DNA of 64,000 nt from Salvelinus alpinus (GCF_045679555.1 NC_092091.1:72953839-73017838), one strand, 5' to 3'. Shown: positions 35,210-48,067, counted from the first letter of the stretch. A program made the numbers and translations. Notes: a model not told the origin generated them from the letters alone.

Positions 35210-35995
35210 CATCGTGGTTACGAACCTTCCCTGTGGAGTATGTCCTAATTTTTTTTAATTTGTCAAGATGGTGTGTAAGGTTCTGCAGACCAGAGACCGG
35301 TTCCAGTAACCTGTCTTCCCGTCCACACGCAACACATTCCGGAAGATCCACACCAGTGACTCCAGAAGAAGCTGCAAGCAAGTGAATCAATTCAATGCTT
35401 TCAGTGTTTTAGTTGCCTATATTGATGAAGTGTTTGTCATTGGTCCCTAAAGCAGTTGTTTTATATATAAAAAGAAGATAGGTAGTCACTAGGTAGGCTA
35501 CATGTCAAACATTTATGGGCGATTCCTCACAAAATTCTTATTTGGGGGATTTTCACTCAATTTAATCCATAGAAGGGTTCTTTGGAGGAAATATTGTTGA
35601 CATATATCTTAAATAATAATTTAAAAGAATATGAATTGTTGGAATATTTGTGATATTTGGCTTACCCAGGACTCCTGCAAGACACCATATTATGTAATTT
35701 GTCAGTGCATACCAAAGATCCAGAGTGGGATCTCTGCTGCTTTTATGATTAAATGTTTAAGCATTTCCAAGAGAGTGAATGTGAAATTGGATTCAAAATG
35801 GTCGCCCTCTGCTAGTGATTTGCAGGATGTGCAATGATAGACGTAAAAGGAGGGCTGTGATTGGTTACATTGCCAATTTATCTGTATAAAATGGGACATA
35901 AATGTAAAACTACCACAACTTTGATTTGCCTGTAAAGTACGTTTGACAATAATTGTAAAAAATAAGCCCAATAAAAAAATAGTATACTTTGAATT

Positions 35996-37437
35996 AGGGA
36001 TGTGACAAATGGACAATTTTGCTTAATAATGTTTAAACGGACATTTTTTTATATAGTTTTTCCGTTAAAACGACAAGATATTTTTTTAAATAACACGTTA
36101 ATTTACAATGCAGAATAATGGTCCTATTAACTATGTATGACCGCCAGGGCAGGGCAATTAAGTTATATATACAGCCACCCTTTGCAGACGTAGAACGCAG
36201 CTACAGATCGCTACAACTGATAACTTTTCAGACAACAAACAAAACAAAAAAAAGTGCCGCATCAGGTCTGTACCTTTTCAGCCAGTATAATTCTGCTCAG
36301 GTGTAAAATGTACTGTATTTTTTCCCCAGACAACAATAAACATCGCTGATTGATCTGTTTTTTTTTATGGTATGGTTGCTAGATGCGTTTTATTTCTACA
36401 ACATGTCTCGGTAAATCACGGTATTTAACAAACGTTAAAGTAATTTTTTTAGGAGAGTGGACTGCGCGCAGGCAGCAATTATTTGATTGATAGTTCTGGT
36501 TGCATAGTGATAGATCTTAGTCCTGCTTCAGAAGCGGCATAATGGCATTCCTTTACAGACAAATAAAATATCCGTTCATATCACCAGCTAAAGTTTCGTG
36601 TTGGTATTTTAAAAACCGTAGTGTAATACCTACCCTAACAGACAGAGAAACAAACATGCTGTGGCCGACGGGATTTGAAGGGGCCACATTCCATTATGTC
36701 TGAAAAGCGTAATCGATACAGGCTACCGGAAGCCTACTATAATTTCATACGAGACAAAAAGTTCGAGTAGACTACCTCGTGCCCGCAAGACTGACTGTAG
36801 AAATCGGTGCCATGAATTGGCTAGGATCTTCTACACGCAACAGACCAAAGACTGAACACACACTAGCTTCATTAGCGAAGAGACAGTTGGCAGGCCAGCG
36901 TGAACGAGAGAGAAGCAGAAGGCAGAAGCGTGCTCTGTTTTGGTAATCTGCATCTCGCAATGTCTTCTTGTCTTACAAATTCGCCTCTTCCTCTCTGGTT
37001 TTATTTGACTTACACAACTCCCCCAGGCCTTTATAGCCTATTGGCTATAAACACAGGAAATAATACACTATATATACACAAAGGTATGTGGACACCCCTT
37101 CAAATTATTGGATTTGGCTATTTCAGCCACACCCTTGTATACAATTCACCACACAGCCATGCAATCTCCATAGACACAGTTGCAGAAGAATGGCCTTACT
37201 GAAGAGCTCAGTGACTTTCAATGTGGCACCATCATAGAATGGCACCTTTCCAACAAGTCAGTTCATCACATTCCTGCCCTGCTCAACAGCATTTCTGCCC
37301 TGCTCAACAGCATTTCTGCCCTGCTCAACTCTTAAGTGCAGTTATTGCGAAGTGGAAACCATCTAGGAGCAACAGCGGCTGCGAAGTGGTAGGCCCCACA
37401 AACTCACAGAACAGGACCGCCGAGTGCTGAAGCGTGT
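35996..37437. mobile_element. Composite insertion, unit 2 only (unknown DNA plus Tc1 5' fragment)
   Basis: Unit 4 continues across the matching site (about 52435). The left portion (35996-37059) begins 'tagggatgtgacaaatgg', which could be a hAT-type end, but I cannot find its partner. The right portion, 37060-37437, is the 5' part of a Tc1-like element ('aaggtatgtggacacccctt', 'ccatgcaatctccatagaca'). It contains three 21-bp tandem copies of 'atttctgccctgctcaacag' plus one base (37270-37332). Confidence 0.45.
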
Positions 37438-37599
37438 AAAAAGAATGTAAGAAATGTGTTACTGCAATCAAAATACTACTCATATTACAGAGCAAGCAGT
37501 AAAGTTGAATATGACACCAAATGTTGCTTTGTAGCACCTACAACTGAAATATTTACTCTTAAAAGGAGGCCTGGTAAGGCCAAATTGTCACAATTTTTT

Positions 37600-37710
37600 G
37601 TATTTATTTTATTTAACTAGGCAAGTCAGTTAAGAACAAATTCTTATTCACAATGCCGGTCTACCAAAAGACCTCGCGCGGGGACGTGGGCTGGGATTTA
37701 AAGAAAATAT
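37600..37710 (-). repeat. SINE/LINE tail fragment
   Basis: 'ttatttaactaggcaagtca' followed by 'aagaacaaattcttattcac' is the reverse of the common salmonid SINE 3' tail. The tRNA-related head is missing. Confidence 0.5.
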
Positions 37711-38715
37711 ATATATATAACACATAAATATAGTAAAAAACACATCGCGACAAGAGACAACACAACATAGAGACCTAAGACAACAACATAGCAACAAATA
37801 TTCCAACTAAAATTAAATACTTGTCAATTATGCTTTAAGATAAATGTCAAATATATCCCAACAATCCTTCCTCCAAAGGAACATTCTATGGATTGCATTT
37901 CATGAAAAAAAAAAAAGTGTTCCTAGTTTCGTGAGGAATCATCCTTATATAAGTATATGTATTAAATGAATGGTCATCTAAACGTTATTTTCAGTAGAAT
38001 CGTGTATGGAGAATCCAAAACAAAGTGAGCGGTTTCAAATGCTGATATTAGGAAAGCAGGAAAGTGATTTTCTGGTTGTTCTATGTGAGATAAATATACT
38101 TACCTCCAGGAGATGAAGTTTCCCCAGACCATGGTACCTCTGGGGATTCTGGGAATAAATGAGAGGTGAGTGAGTAGCTTGGGTCTACAATGCTGGTGCA
38201 CATCCTAACCTGTCTAGCCTACTCAAAACAGTCAGAATGGAAAGGAATAAACCAGAGAATTCTAATTGAATGGGTTCTAATTCTATTCATTCTAATTCTG
38301 GGACTCAAACTCATTGCAACTGTAAATAGAGAAGGGTTTTCCTAGGCAGAATATGATGGGGAAAGGTAGAAGGGTATCAATATGGCTTGATTTTAATCTC
38401 TACAAATCCAACCATATTAAACCCTGTATCACAACCATTGACAGCCTACCATTCCAGTCAGCACTCTCTCTCCCTGCAACTGCTGGGTCGCCAGGTCCGT
38501 TTCCAGGCCCAGGAGTGTGCTGGCATGCGGGAACCCTGCGCCTTCCTCCTCCTCCTCCTCCCCGGCTCTGTTCGTCCAAGTAAAAACATAAACGAGCAAC
38601 GAGCTCTCGACCACCAACAGACCTCGCTCGCCTAGGCACCTGTCCAGTGCTTCCTGAACACTTAACTACTGTTTGATATGAATACAATTGGTAACAAAGT
38701 CATAAGGATGTAGCC

Positions 38716-38900
38716 TAGCAGTAGGTAGCCTAGCAGTAGGTAGCCTAGCGGTTAAGAGCGTTGAGCCAGTAACCGAAAAGTCGCAGGTTCAAATCGCAAA
38801 GCCTACCAAGCTGAAAAATCTGTTGATGTGCCTTGAGCAAAGCACTTAACCCTTATTGCACTTAAGTTGCTATGGATAAGAGCTTCTGCTAACTGACTAA
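38716..38900 (+). repeat. tRNA-derived SINE, unit 2
   Basis: The head 'tagcctagcggttaagagcg' and 'tcgcaggttcaaatcgc' resembles the A and B boxes of a tRNA promoter; the tail is 'tatggataagagcttctgct'. A paralogous copy is at 53203-53372. Units 1 and 5 have the empty site 'aaggatgtttaaaatcttc'. Confidence 0.75.
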
Positions 38901-39198
38901 AATGTCATGTTTAAGATCTTCAGCTTTAATAATATACATTATCAGTCCACTCTGGACCAAGCATCAAGCCAGTTGAACTGAAAACACAACCCCTACACAC
39001 ACAGAGGGAAGCGTTCAATGTGGAAAACATCCAGACTGTTAAAAACACATGGACCCAGTGTTCATATGAAAACCCCAGTAGTGTGGCGCCATTCCCCTTA
39101 CAACTAGGGTGGAAGAGGAACTAGACACATGGGAATAGGAACTATGGGGGAAGACCAGTTTTTCCCTGGTCTGGTCACGTGGTGAAGAAAAACTCCAC

Positions 39199-40676
39199 TT
39201 AGGGCAGCACAACGTCTTGTGGCCTGCCACCAGTGTGTACGAGGAGGTGCTTCTTCATGTGGCCGGACTGGGTGAAGCACTTCCCGCAGTAGACACATTG
39301 AAACGGTTTCTCTCCGGTGTGCACCCTCTCATGCATCTTCAGCTGGTGGCTGTGGGAGAAGCGCTTGGTGCAGTGGCTGCAGCCGTACGGTTTCTCCCCC
39401 GTATGGACCCGCATGTGACTCCGCAGGTGCGCCGGCTGGTGGAAGGGCTTTCCACAGAGGCTGCACCGGAGCTGCCTCTTGGGCGAGTGAGACATTAGCT
39501 GTTGCGGCTGCTTTTCTGTGCCTTTTGATGAAGAAGTGGAGCCTCTGTTGAAATTTGGGAAGTGGGCTTGCTTCCCTCTTTGGGGAACCTCGTGGAGAGT
39601 AACCCTTGGGGATGAAAAGCTGTTTTGAATGGACAGTCCATTGAAATCTGACATCTTGGACCTTGATCCTACAGTTGTCCCTTGCTCTGCATGTTGAGTG
39701 TCAGGGAGACACTTTGTCTGTCCAGACTCCATTCCCCCTCTTCCTCTGTTGTCCACAAGCTGCCTGCTGTCTGAACAGACCTCTCCAGATGTCACCTCTT
39801 GGCCAGTTATGCTCCATTCTGAACTCATATCTGCCTCCACTTTAATGTGAACTGAGTCCACCATCACCACATCAGGCAGCCAGTCCAGAGAGCCTGAAGC
39901 AGACATGCAGACCCCAGAGTTACCAGACACCCCTCTCCTCTCTGGATGTTCAGACACCCTTTTGGAGTCTGGCCCGGAATTGTAAGGAGCATTCACAGTT
40001 GGGTTGTCAGTGTCTTGGTTCTCTGTCCATTGGGACATGCTGTATTCTATGGGTTGATGGTCAGTTTCCCAGGTCACACCCTCAGCAACCTGATGGTCCT
40101 GTCTTGCTCTGTTGTATTGTGATGCTGGATGCTGGAAGGTCTGGTTTCCAGGTTCTATATTGAGTGAGGTGTCTGGAGCTCTGTGTCTGTTGCCCTGCTG
40201 GTCCAGAGGGTCTGTGGTTTCAGTAGACGACGAAGAACCTGGTTCTGCCACAATGATCTTCTCACTGCTCTCACTGACCAGTTGGACAATCTCTGAAATG
40301 GGGCACAACATCAGCTTCCTGTAGTGGAGACCAATTCTTCTTTGCCTCATTAGTTATGGCTTATGACTAAGAAGTTTATCAAATACTACAATAAAGGCTT
40401 TACTCAACAAAGTGTAAATTGGATAGATTTAATAAAATACCTTCTGTTCTGCTGGTGTGAAAGTTCTCCATTTTAATAAGAGGTGCCTCTTGCATGTCTG
40501 CCATCTGTGTTTTGTATACATCAGGAACATTTTATTAGAAAAATATCCCAACAGCATTTTAAATATGAGAAAACAATGGATTAGGGACATTCCGCCACCC
40601 AACACATTTTCAGATGGGCCGTTAAACGGTTGTCCTGACTCTCTGTGGTCACTAAAGATCCCATGGCGCTTATTGT

Positions 40677-40710
<34 letters not shown>

Positions 40711-41433
40711 AATTCCCAATCTGGCCCTCATACCATCATGGCCACCTAACCATCCCCAGCTTACAATTGGTTCATTCATTCCCCCTCCTCTCCCCTGTAA
40801 CTATTCCCCAGGTCCTTGCTGCAAATGAAAATGTGTTCAGTCAATTTACCTGGTAAAATAAAAATCTCACCACCACCTGAAATATGCAAACATAAATGAT
40901 AAATTTTACCGTGTCTATGTCCACTGACCTGCATGCCCCCATCCTGGTCTATCCCTGTGAGTCCTGCGTCTCTCCAGTTGGTGACATCCTGCATAAAGTT
41001 GCCTCCTTCACTGTCGGCAAGACGATTTTCCACTGCACCAGAAAAGAGATCCCTTCATAACCGTTATATATTATACATTACCAATTATTTTTAACGTGTT
41101 TAAATAAGGTTAAAAAAAAACACTATATCCAACTCTGCCTGTTGACTTTCCTACGAAGCTCCCTCTTCCCCGACCAATATGACCGCTGTCCACGCGCCTG
41201 TGAACTGTGCGTCGCAGGGCTCCAAATCTCTCTGCGCTCCGTCGAGAATTCTGAAATTTTGTCAAAAGCAGCTTCCTCCGCATGTTGTCGATTTCTTTCT
41301 GACTATGGGAAATTTCCAACCGTAAGGCAGCATGGCCGTCATCTACAAGTTTGCAGATTTCGGCAACGGCTGCATTTGCCAAAACCTCAATGATGGAGGC
41401 TAGCTGAGCATGAAAGGCGACAGTATCGTACAT
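39199..41433 (-). CDS. C2H2 zinc-finger gene M2 (four exons)
   Basis: Exon 1 41124-41433 (310 nt), exon 2 40929-41032 (104), exon 3 40441-40504 (64) and exon 4 39199-40292 (1094) sum to 1572 nt and give 523 residues. Exon 1 encodes MYDTVAFHAQLASIIEVL and a Lys/Arg-rich coiled coil (residues 40-75). Exon 3 encodes MADMQEAPLIKMEN, with IKME fitting the SUMO-attachment rule. Exon 4 has acidic linker, DVVMVDS and HIKVEAD, then fingers at residues 434-523 with canonical TGEKP links. Helices are QPAHLRS, HSHQLKM and QSGHMKK. It is likely nuclear and DNA-binding. The exon 1 donor is GTGTTT where M3-M5 have GTAGGT, a weaker match. A SINE/LINE-tail insertion lies in intron 2 (40600-40870). Confidence 0.85.
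40600..40870 (+). repeat. Retroposon 3' part in M2 intron 2
   Basis: It ends 'cagtcaatttacctggtaaaataaa' in pattern (tail at 40840-40863) and contains 'aactattccccaggtccttg'. A shorter copy of the same 3' end is at 45240-45350. The other M genes lack it in this intron. Confidence 0.55.
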
Positions 41434-41589
41434 GTCCCTTATGTTAAACACTTATGTTAAAGTAATTTGCATTTAAGTATTCAGTCAACGTCATGAGACT
41501 ACACAGTTCACACCATATACCGTATACTTCATACACATCTCGTTTGTTTTTGTTACGCTACTTCCTGGATCTTTTTTTAGAATAAGGGT

Positions 41590-41690
41590 TGGCTTTTCAA
41601 AATAAAATGTTGGTTACACACACGATATATGTTGGTTCGAACTTCCAACATTGCCACCTTCTGCTGTATCATATTGTAGCCGCTACTGAA
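41590..41690 (-). promoter_or_regulatory. ZNF promoter block, M2
   Basis: 'aaaataaaatgttggttaca' and 'ttgccaccttctgctgtatc' lie about 160-250 bp upstream of the start at 41433. Confidence 0.4.
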
Positions 41691-42029
41691 AGGAATCAAA
41701 TGTTGTTTTATCAGCCTTCTTTGACTTTCAATTAAGTGAATCAAAAAAATACTGACCTCCAAAAATAATAATGATTAAGTAAAATAAATACAGAATACGC
41801 ATACAGCCTGAATTTAAAAGGAATAAATGTATTCCTTCAGTTAAAAATAAGTAAATCAAGAGAAAACGCTAAGGGTTAGTAGTCTCAAAACTAACTGAAG
41901 CACCACACTGAGAATGCACTCTAACGCTGAACAATGTAACAGTAGAAATATTTAAATATCTGAATATAGAATGAATAAATAGCCAATGGGATTTCAGATT
42001 GTCCTGAGTAATGGGTAAACTACACTGAA

Positions 42030-42298
42030 CAAAAATATAAATGCTACATGTAAAGTGTTGGTCCCATGTTTCATGGGCTGAAATAAAAGATCCCAGAAAT
42101 TTTCCATACGCACAAAAAACTTTTTTGTTGTTGTTGAAGGTATTGTTACCCACAGATGTGTATCTGTATTCCCAGCTGTGAAATCCATAGATTAGGTCCT
42201 AAAGCATTTATTTCAGTTGACTGTGAATAAATGCAGTAATATGAACTGTAACTCAGAGAAATATTATAAATTGTTGCGTTCATATATTTTTTCAGTGT
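42030..42298. mobile_element. Tc1-derived MITE
   Basis: The ends 'cactgaacaaaaatataaat' and 'catatattttttcagtg' are inverted; TA is present at both edges. About 265 bp, non-coding. It belongs to the termini family of 11252-11883. Confidence 0.7.
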
Positions 42299-43479
42299 AA
42301 ATAACATTTAGGAGATTTGATTTTACAATAAATGACGCTAAATACAAAAACACTGCTAACTAGATGGTAACTTTACATGAAGTAATGTTGTGGGGCTTGC
42401 TTTAGCTTTTAAAGTATTTTTGTGGTAGTGGAAGAAGTTCAAGTTTCACTTTACTATTTAAAGCAAATAGTACAATTAAAATGTAGCAAAACAATTGGTC
42501 TGATTACTTTGATAGACTACTATATAAACCTTATTTCTTTGGATTGTGGGGCAGTAAGATCACAATGTCTAAACTACAGTAGGTGAGTGTGAAAACTGGA
42601 AGAAGAAAGACAAAGCTATCTTCTGTCAGACGATGGTAATAAAAGGCTGGATCATGTGGGCAACACTCGAAGGAAAGCAAAGCAACTCAATCATCCATGC
42701 TTAGGTTTCAGATAAATAAATGCATGATTTACTTTTGTAAAACACTCAGTGTAAATCAAGTTAGATTTTTGTTGAATGATGATATAATGATCAAACAGTA
42801 CAGAGTATTGTAGGAAACTCACCAGTCTGCTGTTCAAAGTCAGAAACTTAAATATTATTTTGGACTTGTCTTGTTGGCAATATGCCGTGCATCTTTAGTC
42901 AGATGCCCTGTCGTTTTCCCTGCTGCATATCCATTCATTAATTCAAGCTTTGCTAACATGCTTGTTTCTGGTTGTGATCTGTCATAAAACGAGAGAAAAT
43001 AAATCATGATTCTGCAACCTTTTTGCTTTCTGAATATATAGACTTGCTCTTGTGGTGGAAGGGAGAAACTCATAAGGAATTAGAAACATTTAGGCTATTA
43101 TTTGGGGAGGGAAATATGATGATACATCTAGTGTTGACAGATCTTTAAAAAGTATTTTAGTGGTAGTTGAACTATGTATAATAGGTTTGTATGTAGACCT
43201 ACTGATAGCTAGCTGTAGTTGTATCTAATAAATAAACGATTTAGGCTAACAGTGATCACCATTTCAGCTTGAATAGCAGTGACGTAGAGGACGACGTCAT
43301 ACACTAAGTTTCTGTCTAACCTGTTGGGGAAGTGGTCAGAAGTTTGAATGAAAAGAAATGCAGAAAGGCATGACATTTTAGGCCGAGCCCTACCCATGCC
43401 GGTGACGTTCAGGCCCTACCAGCACCCGATTGCTCAATACAGTAACTTCCTGTTAGTATCAACAGCTGATCTCGGTCTG
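42299..43479. other. No gene seen
   Basis: AT-rich. Part of it (about 42400-42640) matches 56400-56460 plus 58010-58180 in unit 5, and so serves as the empty site for the Tc1 at 56453-57989. Confidence 0.5.
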
Positions 43480-44620
43480 TCCCTTGCTTCCTGCGCTGCC
43501 CCATGCGCTCCTCTGCGTGAGTATCTATGGCATTGGCTCCGTTTAGACGGCTCAATGATGAGACATGAGAGCTGACGTTAGTTAGCTACTTTTTGTCACT
43601 AAACTCCGACAAAGAGCTGTAACTTTTGAATGATATGCTAATTTATATATTTGTAGTTGATATAAGTTCAATAATTTGAATTTAGGATAGCCTGAACATG
43701 TGAAAGCTGGTTTGGTGTCTCCAGCTTGAACGGTGCAGTTATTTTATGCAAATCTGTAGTTGATAAAGATCTTAAAGAGTTAAGTTAGGATAGCCTGAAT
43801 GTTTTAAAGTTGGTCATGTAGCAAGACCATTTTGAATAGCTACCTCTGTATTCCTATGGTTCTCATTCAAACCCATGTTAATTTCTACCAATTTTTTGTG
43901 TATATATATAGTATCAAATCTTTTGACAAACAATCTAAGTAGGGCCCGTCTGAACATATCAATGTTGGTTTGAAGTTGATCATTTAAATGGTGAAAGAGG
44001 AGACACTGTAAATGTAGATTTCTTTTTTTTTTTACCATTTTGGTATATGACACTTTTTTTGCCATTAAAATGCATTGGTATCCATAGCAACGGCTTCGTT
44101 TGGGCATCTCAATGACGAGACATGAGAGCTGTTAGCTGACCTTAGTTAGCTGCTTTTCGTCACTCTAAACTCAGACAAACATCTGTAACTTTTTGATTGG
44201 TAGTAGATCATTCTGTTCTGATTCCAGATTTAAATACCAGTGAAGTAGACCTCAATGTCATACCCTCTAGGTTTTAATCTAAAGTGCTGGAAATGTGGTC
44301 AAAGTTGCGGATTTGCGTCAAAAGTTGCATTGTTCACCGTGAATGGATGTTGGAAGTCTGGGAGTTGATGATGTCACAATAGGACCTTTACAATGTTGAA
44401 TAAAAACTATGAAAGTAAATAAGGGACAAAAAGCTTAGTAGTTTAAAAAGTACAAAAGCTATAAAAAGTTGTATGCAGCAACATTGATCCTGACCGCTCT
44501 GCATGTTTAAAGTTTGAATGGCGTTTCTAGCTTAAATAATAATAATATAAAGTATGACGAAGATTTAAAGTGGGGTCTCGTGCTTCGCAAACCGCACTAA
44601 TAATTACATTGTAATAGCAG
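43480..44620. repeat. Dispersed repeat shared with 58.2-58.7 kb and 62.9-63.8 kb
   Basis: Repeated motifs 'gttaggatagcctgaatg', 'ctctgtattcctatggttct' and 'catgagagctgttagctgac' occur here more than once and again at 58200-58725 and 62940-63775. No coding. The 44200-44465 part is nearly the same as 63520-63775. Confidence 0.5.
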
Positions 44621-44679
44621 TATGCAGTGCAGCAATCACACAGCAAGAATATAATGGTTTATGTAGTCATTCACAGGAA

Positions 44680-44745
44680 CCTGTAACCACAATGTACTGG
44701 ATTCTACTTTCAGATACTACTGGATTTTCCTGGCTACCAACTCTT
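44680..44745 (-). pseudogene. Trace of F-box exon d, unit 3
   Basis: 'aacctgtaaccacaatgtac' and 'ctactttcagatactactgg' match exon d of the other units, then similarity stops. Exons a, b and c are not seen in this unit. Confidence 0.35.
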
Positions 44746-45239
44746 TGCTCTGGCCAAACCCTACGCCACTCCCTCAGACGTCAGTTTCTTGAGAGCAATG
44801 AGTCCAGATTGGAGTACCTCACCGACCCTTTACTGAATGCGAACACATTCAGGGCCATCTGATTGGTCCAGAAACCGATTGGGTTGGGCCAGAGTCAGAA
44901 AACACGTGATTAAAGCTATGGTTTGAAAATTCGTCATTGGCATGGACACTCTTAATTGGTTAGACGATCCAATCACTGATGACTTTATTTTGTACAACAC
45001 CCATAGTGCCCCTCATCACCACAAATTACTGTATGTAGTGAACGACAGAGCAGCTGAATAATTTAGTGTGAGTCGTCAGGCTAGCTCAGGATCGAGTCTT
45101 CTTCATAACTTATACATTATCTATCCACTCTGGACCAAGCATCAAGCCAGTAAACTGAAAATACAACCACTACACACCAGAACCGTTCAATGTGGAAACC
45201 AATCAAACTGTTAAAAACACATTGACTCAGTTTTCATAT

Positions 45240-45355
45240 TGGATCATTCATCATCCTCCTCTCCCCTGTAACTATTCCCCAGGTCGTTGCTGCAAATGAG
45301 AACGTGTTCTCAGTCAACTTACCTGGTAAAATAAAGGATAAATAAAAAAATAAAT
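45240..45355 (+). repeat. Retroposon 3' tail fragment
   Basis: Matches the end of the 40600-40870 insertion and finishes 'acctggtaaaataaaggata'. Confidence 0.55.
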
Positions 45356-45606
45356 ATGAAAACCCATGAGTGTGGAGCCATTCCCCTTACAACTAGGACC
45401 AGGAGTTTTCCCCCAGTCTGGTCACATTCTGAGGAAAAACTACTGGCCCTGCATTTCATTACACCAGGAAGAGTAGTGTTAAATTGCCCCTAGACACTGA
45501 TGTTGGGTCAGTTTAGCATTTCTTTCTACTAATGGTAAAGGTTAAGATTGTGGGAGAGGAAGCTGATCCTAGATCTGTACCAAGGGGAAACTTCACCCTG
45601 GAACAC

Positions 45607-47540
45607 TCAGGGCAGCCCAATGTCCTGTGGCCTGCCACCAGTGTGGACGAGGAGGTGCTTCTTCATGTTGCCGGACTGGGTGAAGGACTTCCCGCAGTAG
45701 ACACAGTGAAATGGTTTCTCTCCGGTGTGCACCCTCTCATGCATCTTCAGCTGGTGGCTGTGGGAGAAGCGCTTGGTGCAGTGGCTGCAGCCGTACGGTT
45801 TCTCCCCAGTATGGACCCGCATGTGACTCCGCAGGTGAGCCGGCTGGTGGAAGGGCTTTCCACAGAGGCTGCACCGGAGCTGCCTCTTGGGCGAGTGAGA
45901 CGTTAGCTGTTGCGGCTGCTTTTCTATGCCTTTTGGTGAAGAAGTGGAGCCTCTGTTGAAATTCGGGGAGTGGGCTGGCTTCCCTCTTTGGGGAACCTGG
46001 TGGAGAGTAACCCTTGGGGATGAAAATCTGTTTCGGGTGGACAGTCCATTGAAATCTGACATCTTGGACCTTGATCCTACAGTTGTCCCTTGTTCTGCAT
46101 GTTGAGTGTCAGGGGGACACTTTGTCTGTCCAGACTCCATTCCCCCTCTTCCTCTGTTGTCCACAAGCTGCCTGCCGTCTGAACAGACCTCTCCAGATGT
46201 CGCCTCTTGGCCAGTTATGCTCCATTCTGAACTCATATCTGCCTCCACTTTAATGGGAACTGAGTCCACCATCACCACATCAGGCACCCAGTCCAGAGAG
46301 CCCAAAGCAGACATGCAGACCCCAGAGTTACCAGACACCCCTCTCCTCTCTGGATGTTCAGACAGCCTCTTGGAGTCTGGCCCAGCATTGTGAAGAGCAT
46401 TCACAGTTCGATTGTCAGTCTCTTGGTTCTCTGTCCATTGGGACAGGCTGTATTCTATGGGTTGATGGTCAGTTTCCCAGGTCACACCCTCAGCAACCTG
46501 ATGGTCCTGTCTTGCTCTGTTGTATTGTGACGCTGGATGCTGGAAGGTCTGGTTTTCAGGTTCTATATTGAGTGAGGTGTCTGGAGCTCTGTGTCTGTTG
46601 TCCTGCTGGTCCAGAGGGTCTGTGGTTTCAGTAGATGATGAAGAACCTGGTTCTGCCACAATGATCTTCTCACTGCTCTCACTGACCAGTTGGACAATCT
46701 CTGAAATGGGGCACAACATCAGCGACCTTTAGTGGAGACTGATTCTTCTTTGCCTTATTAGTTATGGGTTATGACTAAGAAGTAAATCAAATACTGCAAT
46801 AAACATTGAAGGATTAGTCAAGCAACAAAGTGTGAATTTCATAGATTAGATAAGTTTAACAAAAATACCTTCTGTTCTACTGGTGCCATGGTTCTCCATT
46901 TTGATAAGAGGTGCCACTTGCATATCTGCCATCTGTGTTTTGTATTCATCAGGAACATTTTATTAGAAAAATATTCCCAACACCATTAGAAAATTGAGAA
47001 AATAAATCAAATACATTTGACCATGTCTATGACAACTGACCTGCATGCCCCAATCCCGGTCTGTTGCTGTGCGTTCTGAGTCTCTCCAGTTGGCTACATT
47101 CTGCGTAAAGTTGCTCCCTTCACTGTCGGCAAAACAATTCTGCACTGCACCAGAAAAGAACAACGCTCAAACGTCATATATTTCACATGACCCATTAATT
47201 TTAACGTTTTGAAATAAGGTTAAAACCTACAATATCCAAGTCTGTCTGTTGGCTTTTCTACGAAGCTCTCTCTTGCCCGGGTAAACTTATCGGTGTCCAC
47301 GCGTCGGTGAACTGTGCGTCGCAGGACTCCCAATTTCTCTGCACTCCGTCGAGAATGCTGGAATTTTGTCAAAAGCAGCTTCCTCCGCAGGTTGTCGATT
47401 TCTTTCTGACTATGGGAAATTTCCAACCGTAAGGCAGCATGGCCGTCATCTACAAGTTTGCAGATTTCGGCAACGGCTGCATTCGCCAAAACCTCAATGA
47501 TGGAGGCTAGCTGAGCATGAAAGGCTACAGTATCGGACAT
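45607..47540 (-). CDS. C2H2 zinc-finger gene M3 (four exons)
   Basis: Exon 1 47231-47540 (310 nt, donor GTAGGT), exon 2 47041-47144, exon 3 46869-46932 and exon 4 45607-46700 sum to 1572 nt, 523 residues, no stops. Layout as M2. Finger 3 reads SFTQSGNMKKH, with Asn at helix position 3 where M1, M2, M4 and M5 have His, so the predicted base preference differs. The C-terminus is DIGLP, shared with M5, not DVVLP. Exon 2 has small charge changes (Gln-Asn start, D-to-N) relative to M2. No sign of inactivation. Confidence 0.87.
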
Positions 47541-47689
47541 CTCATTGGCTCTATGTTAAACGCTTACGTTAAAGTAATTTGCATTGCATTGTTCAGTCAA
47601 CGTCTTAAGGCTAAGTTACACGGTTTCCAACATAAACCGTACACTTCTTCACACAACTCTTCTTGTTCCGGAAACAAGATGTCACCTAC

Positions 47690-47790
47690 TTCCTGGACCG
47701 TTTTTCAAAATAAAGGTTGATTACACACGACTTGTGTTAGTTCCAACATTGCTACCTGTTGCTATATCATATTGTAGCTGCAACTGAAAG
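47690..47790 (-). promoter_or_regulatory. ZNF promoter block, M3
   Basis: 'aaaataaaggttgattacac' and 'attgctacctgttgctatat' lie about 160-230 bp upstream of the start at 47540. Confidence 0.4.
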
Positions 47791-48067
47791 GAATATTATT
47801 ATATTTTTAAAATCAGCCTTCTTTGACTTTCATTGAAGTAGTGAATTTAATCAAACACACACTTTGTCCTCCAAAAATGATTATTTGACTATTTAGTTCA
47901 AGTACACAACAAACAGAATAGGCATACAACCTAAAACGAATAAGTTCCAGCAGTTAAAACTTAGTAACTCAAAGAGTAGGCTACGGGCTAACTGAAGCAC
48001 GCAATGAGAATGCACTCTAATTCTAAACAATGTAACAGTAGAAAAATATATATTTTATATGTAATAC

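Larger units (their letters stand above)
33371..38653 (-). pseudogene. F-box-like gene relic, unit 2 (all four exons recognisable)
   Basis: Exon a (38450-38653, 204 nt) is fully open: EALDRCLGERGLLVVESSLL, later a Glu-rich run and TLLGLETDLATQQLQGERVL. Exon b (38104-38148, 45 nt) encodes NPQRYHGLGKLHLLE. Exon c (35226-35371) is 146 nt, 2 nt too long, and hits TAA after VCRTLHTILTN. Exon d (33371-33430, 60 nt) has TAG after RSDPEPQ, which may be the true stop since unit 4 shares it. All junctions are phase 0 and have GT/AG. The F-box core sits across exons b and c. The gene looks dead through exon c. Exons upstream of a are unknown. The long c-to-b intron holds a large insertion (35996-37437), and the d-to-c intron a Tc1 element. 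Confidence 0.5.

Noticed and set aside
36118..36306. Small + strand frame in the unit 2 insertion
   Set aside because: Low-complexity composition, no paralog in unit 4, no splice or promoter support.
38716..38800. tRNA gene
   Set aside because: A- and B-box-like words are present, but the sequence continues into a SINE body and does not fold into a plausible full tRNA; a second copy and empty sites show it is a retroposon.
45532..45906. Long + strand frames opposite the M-family finger exons (also 28918-29325, 39217-39498, 53722-54006, 60229-60645)
   Set aside because: They are the antisense of regularly spaced C2H2 codons; the same peptide pattern appears at every copy, with no start or splice context.
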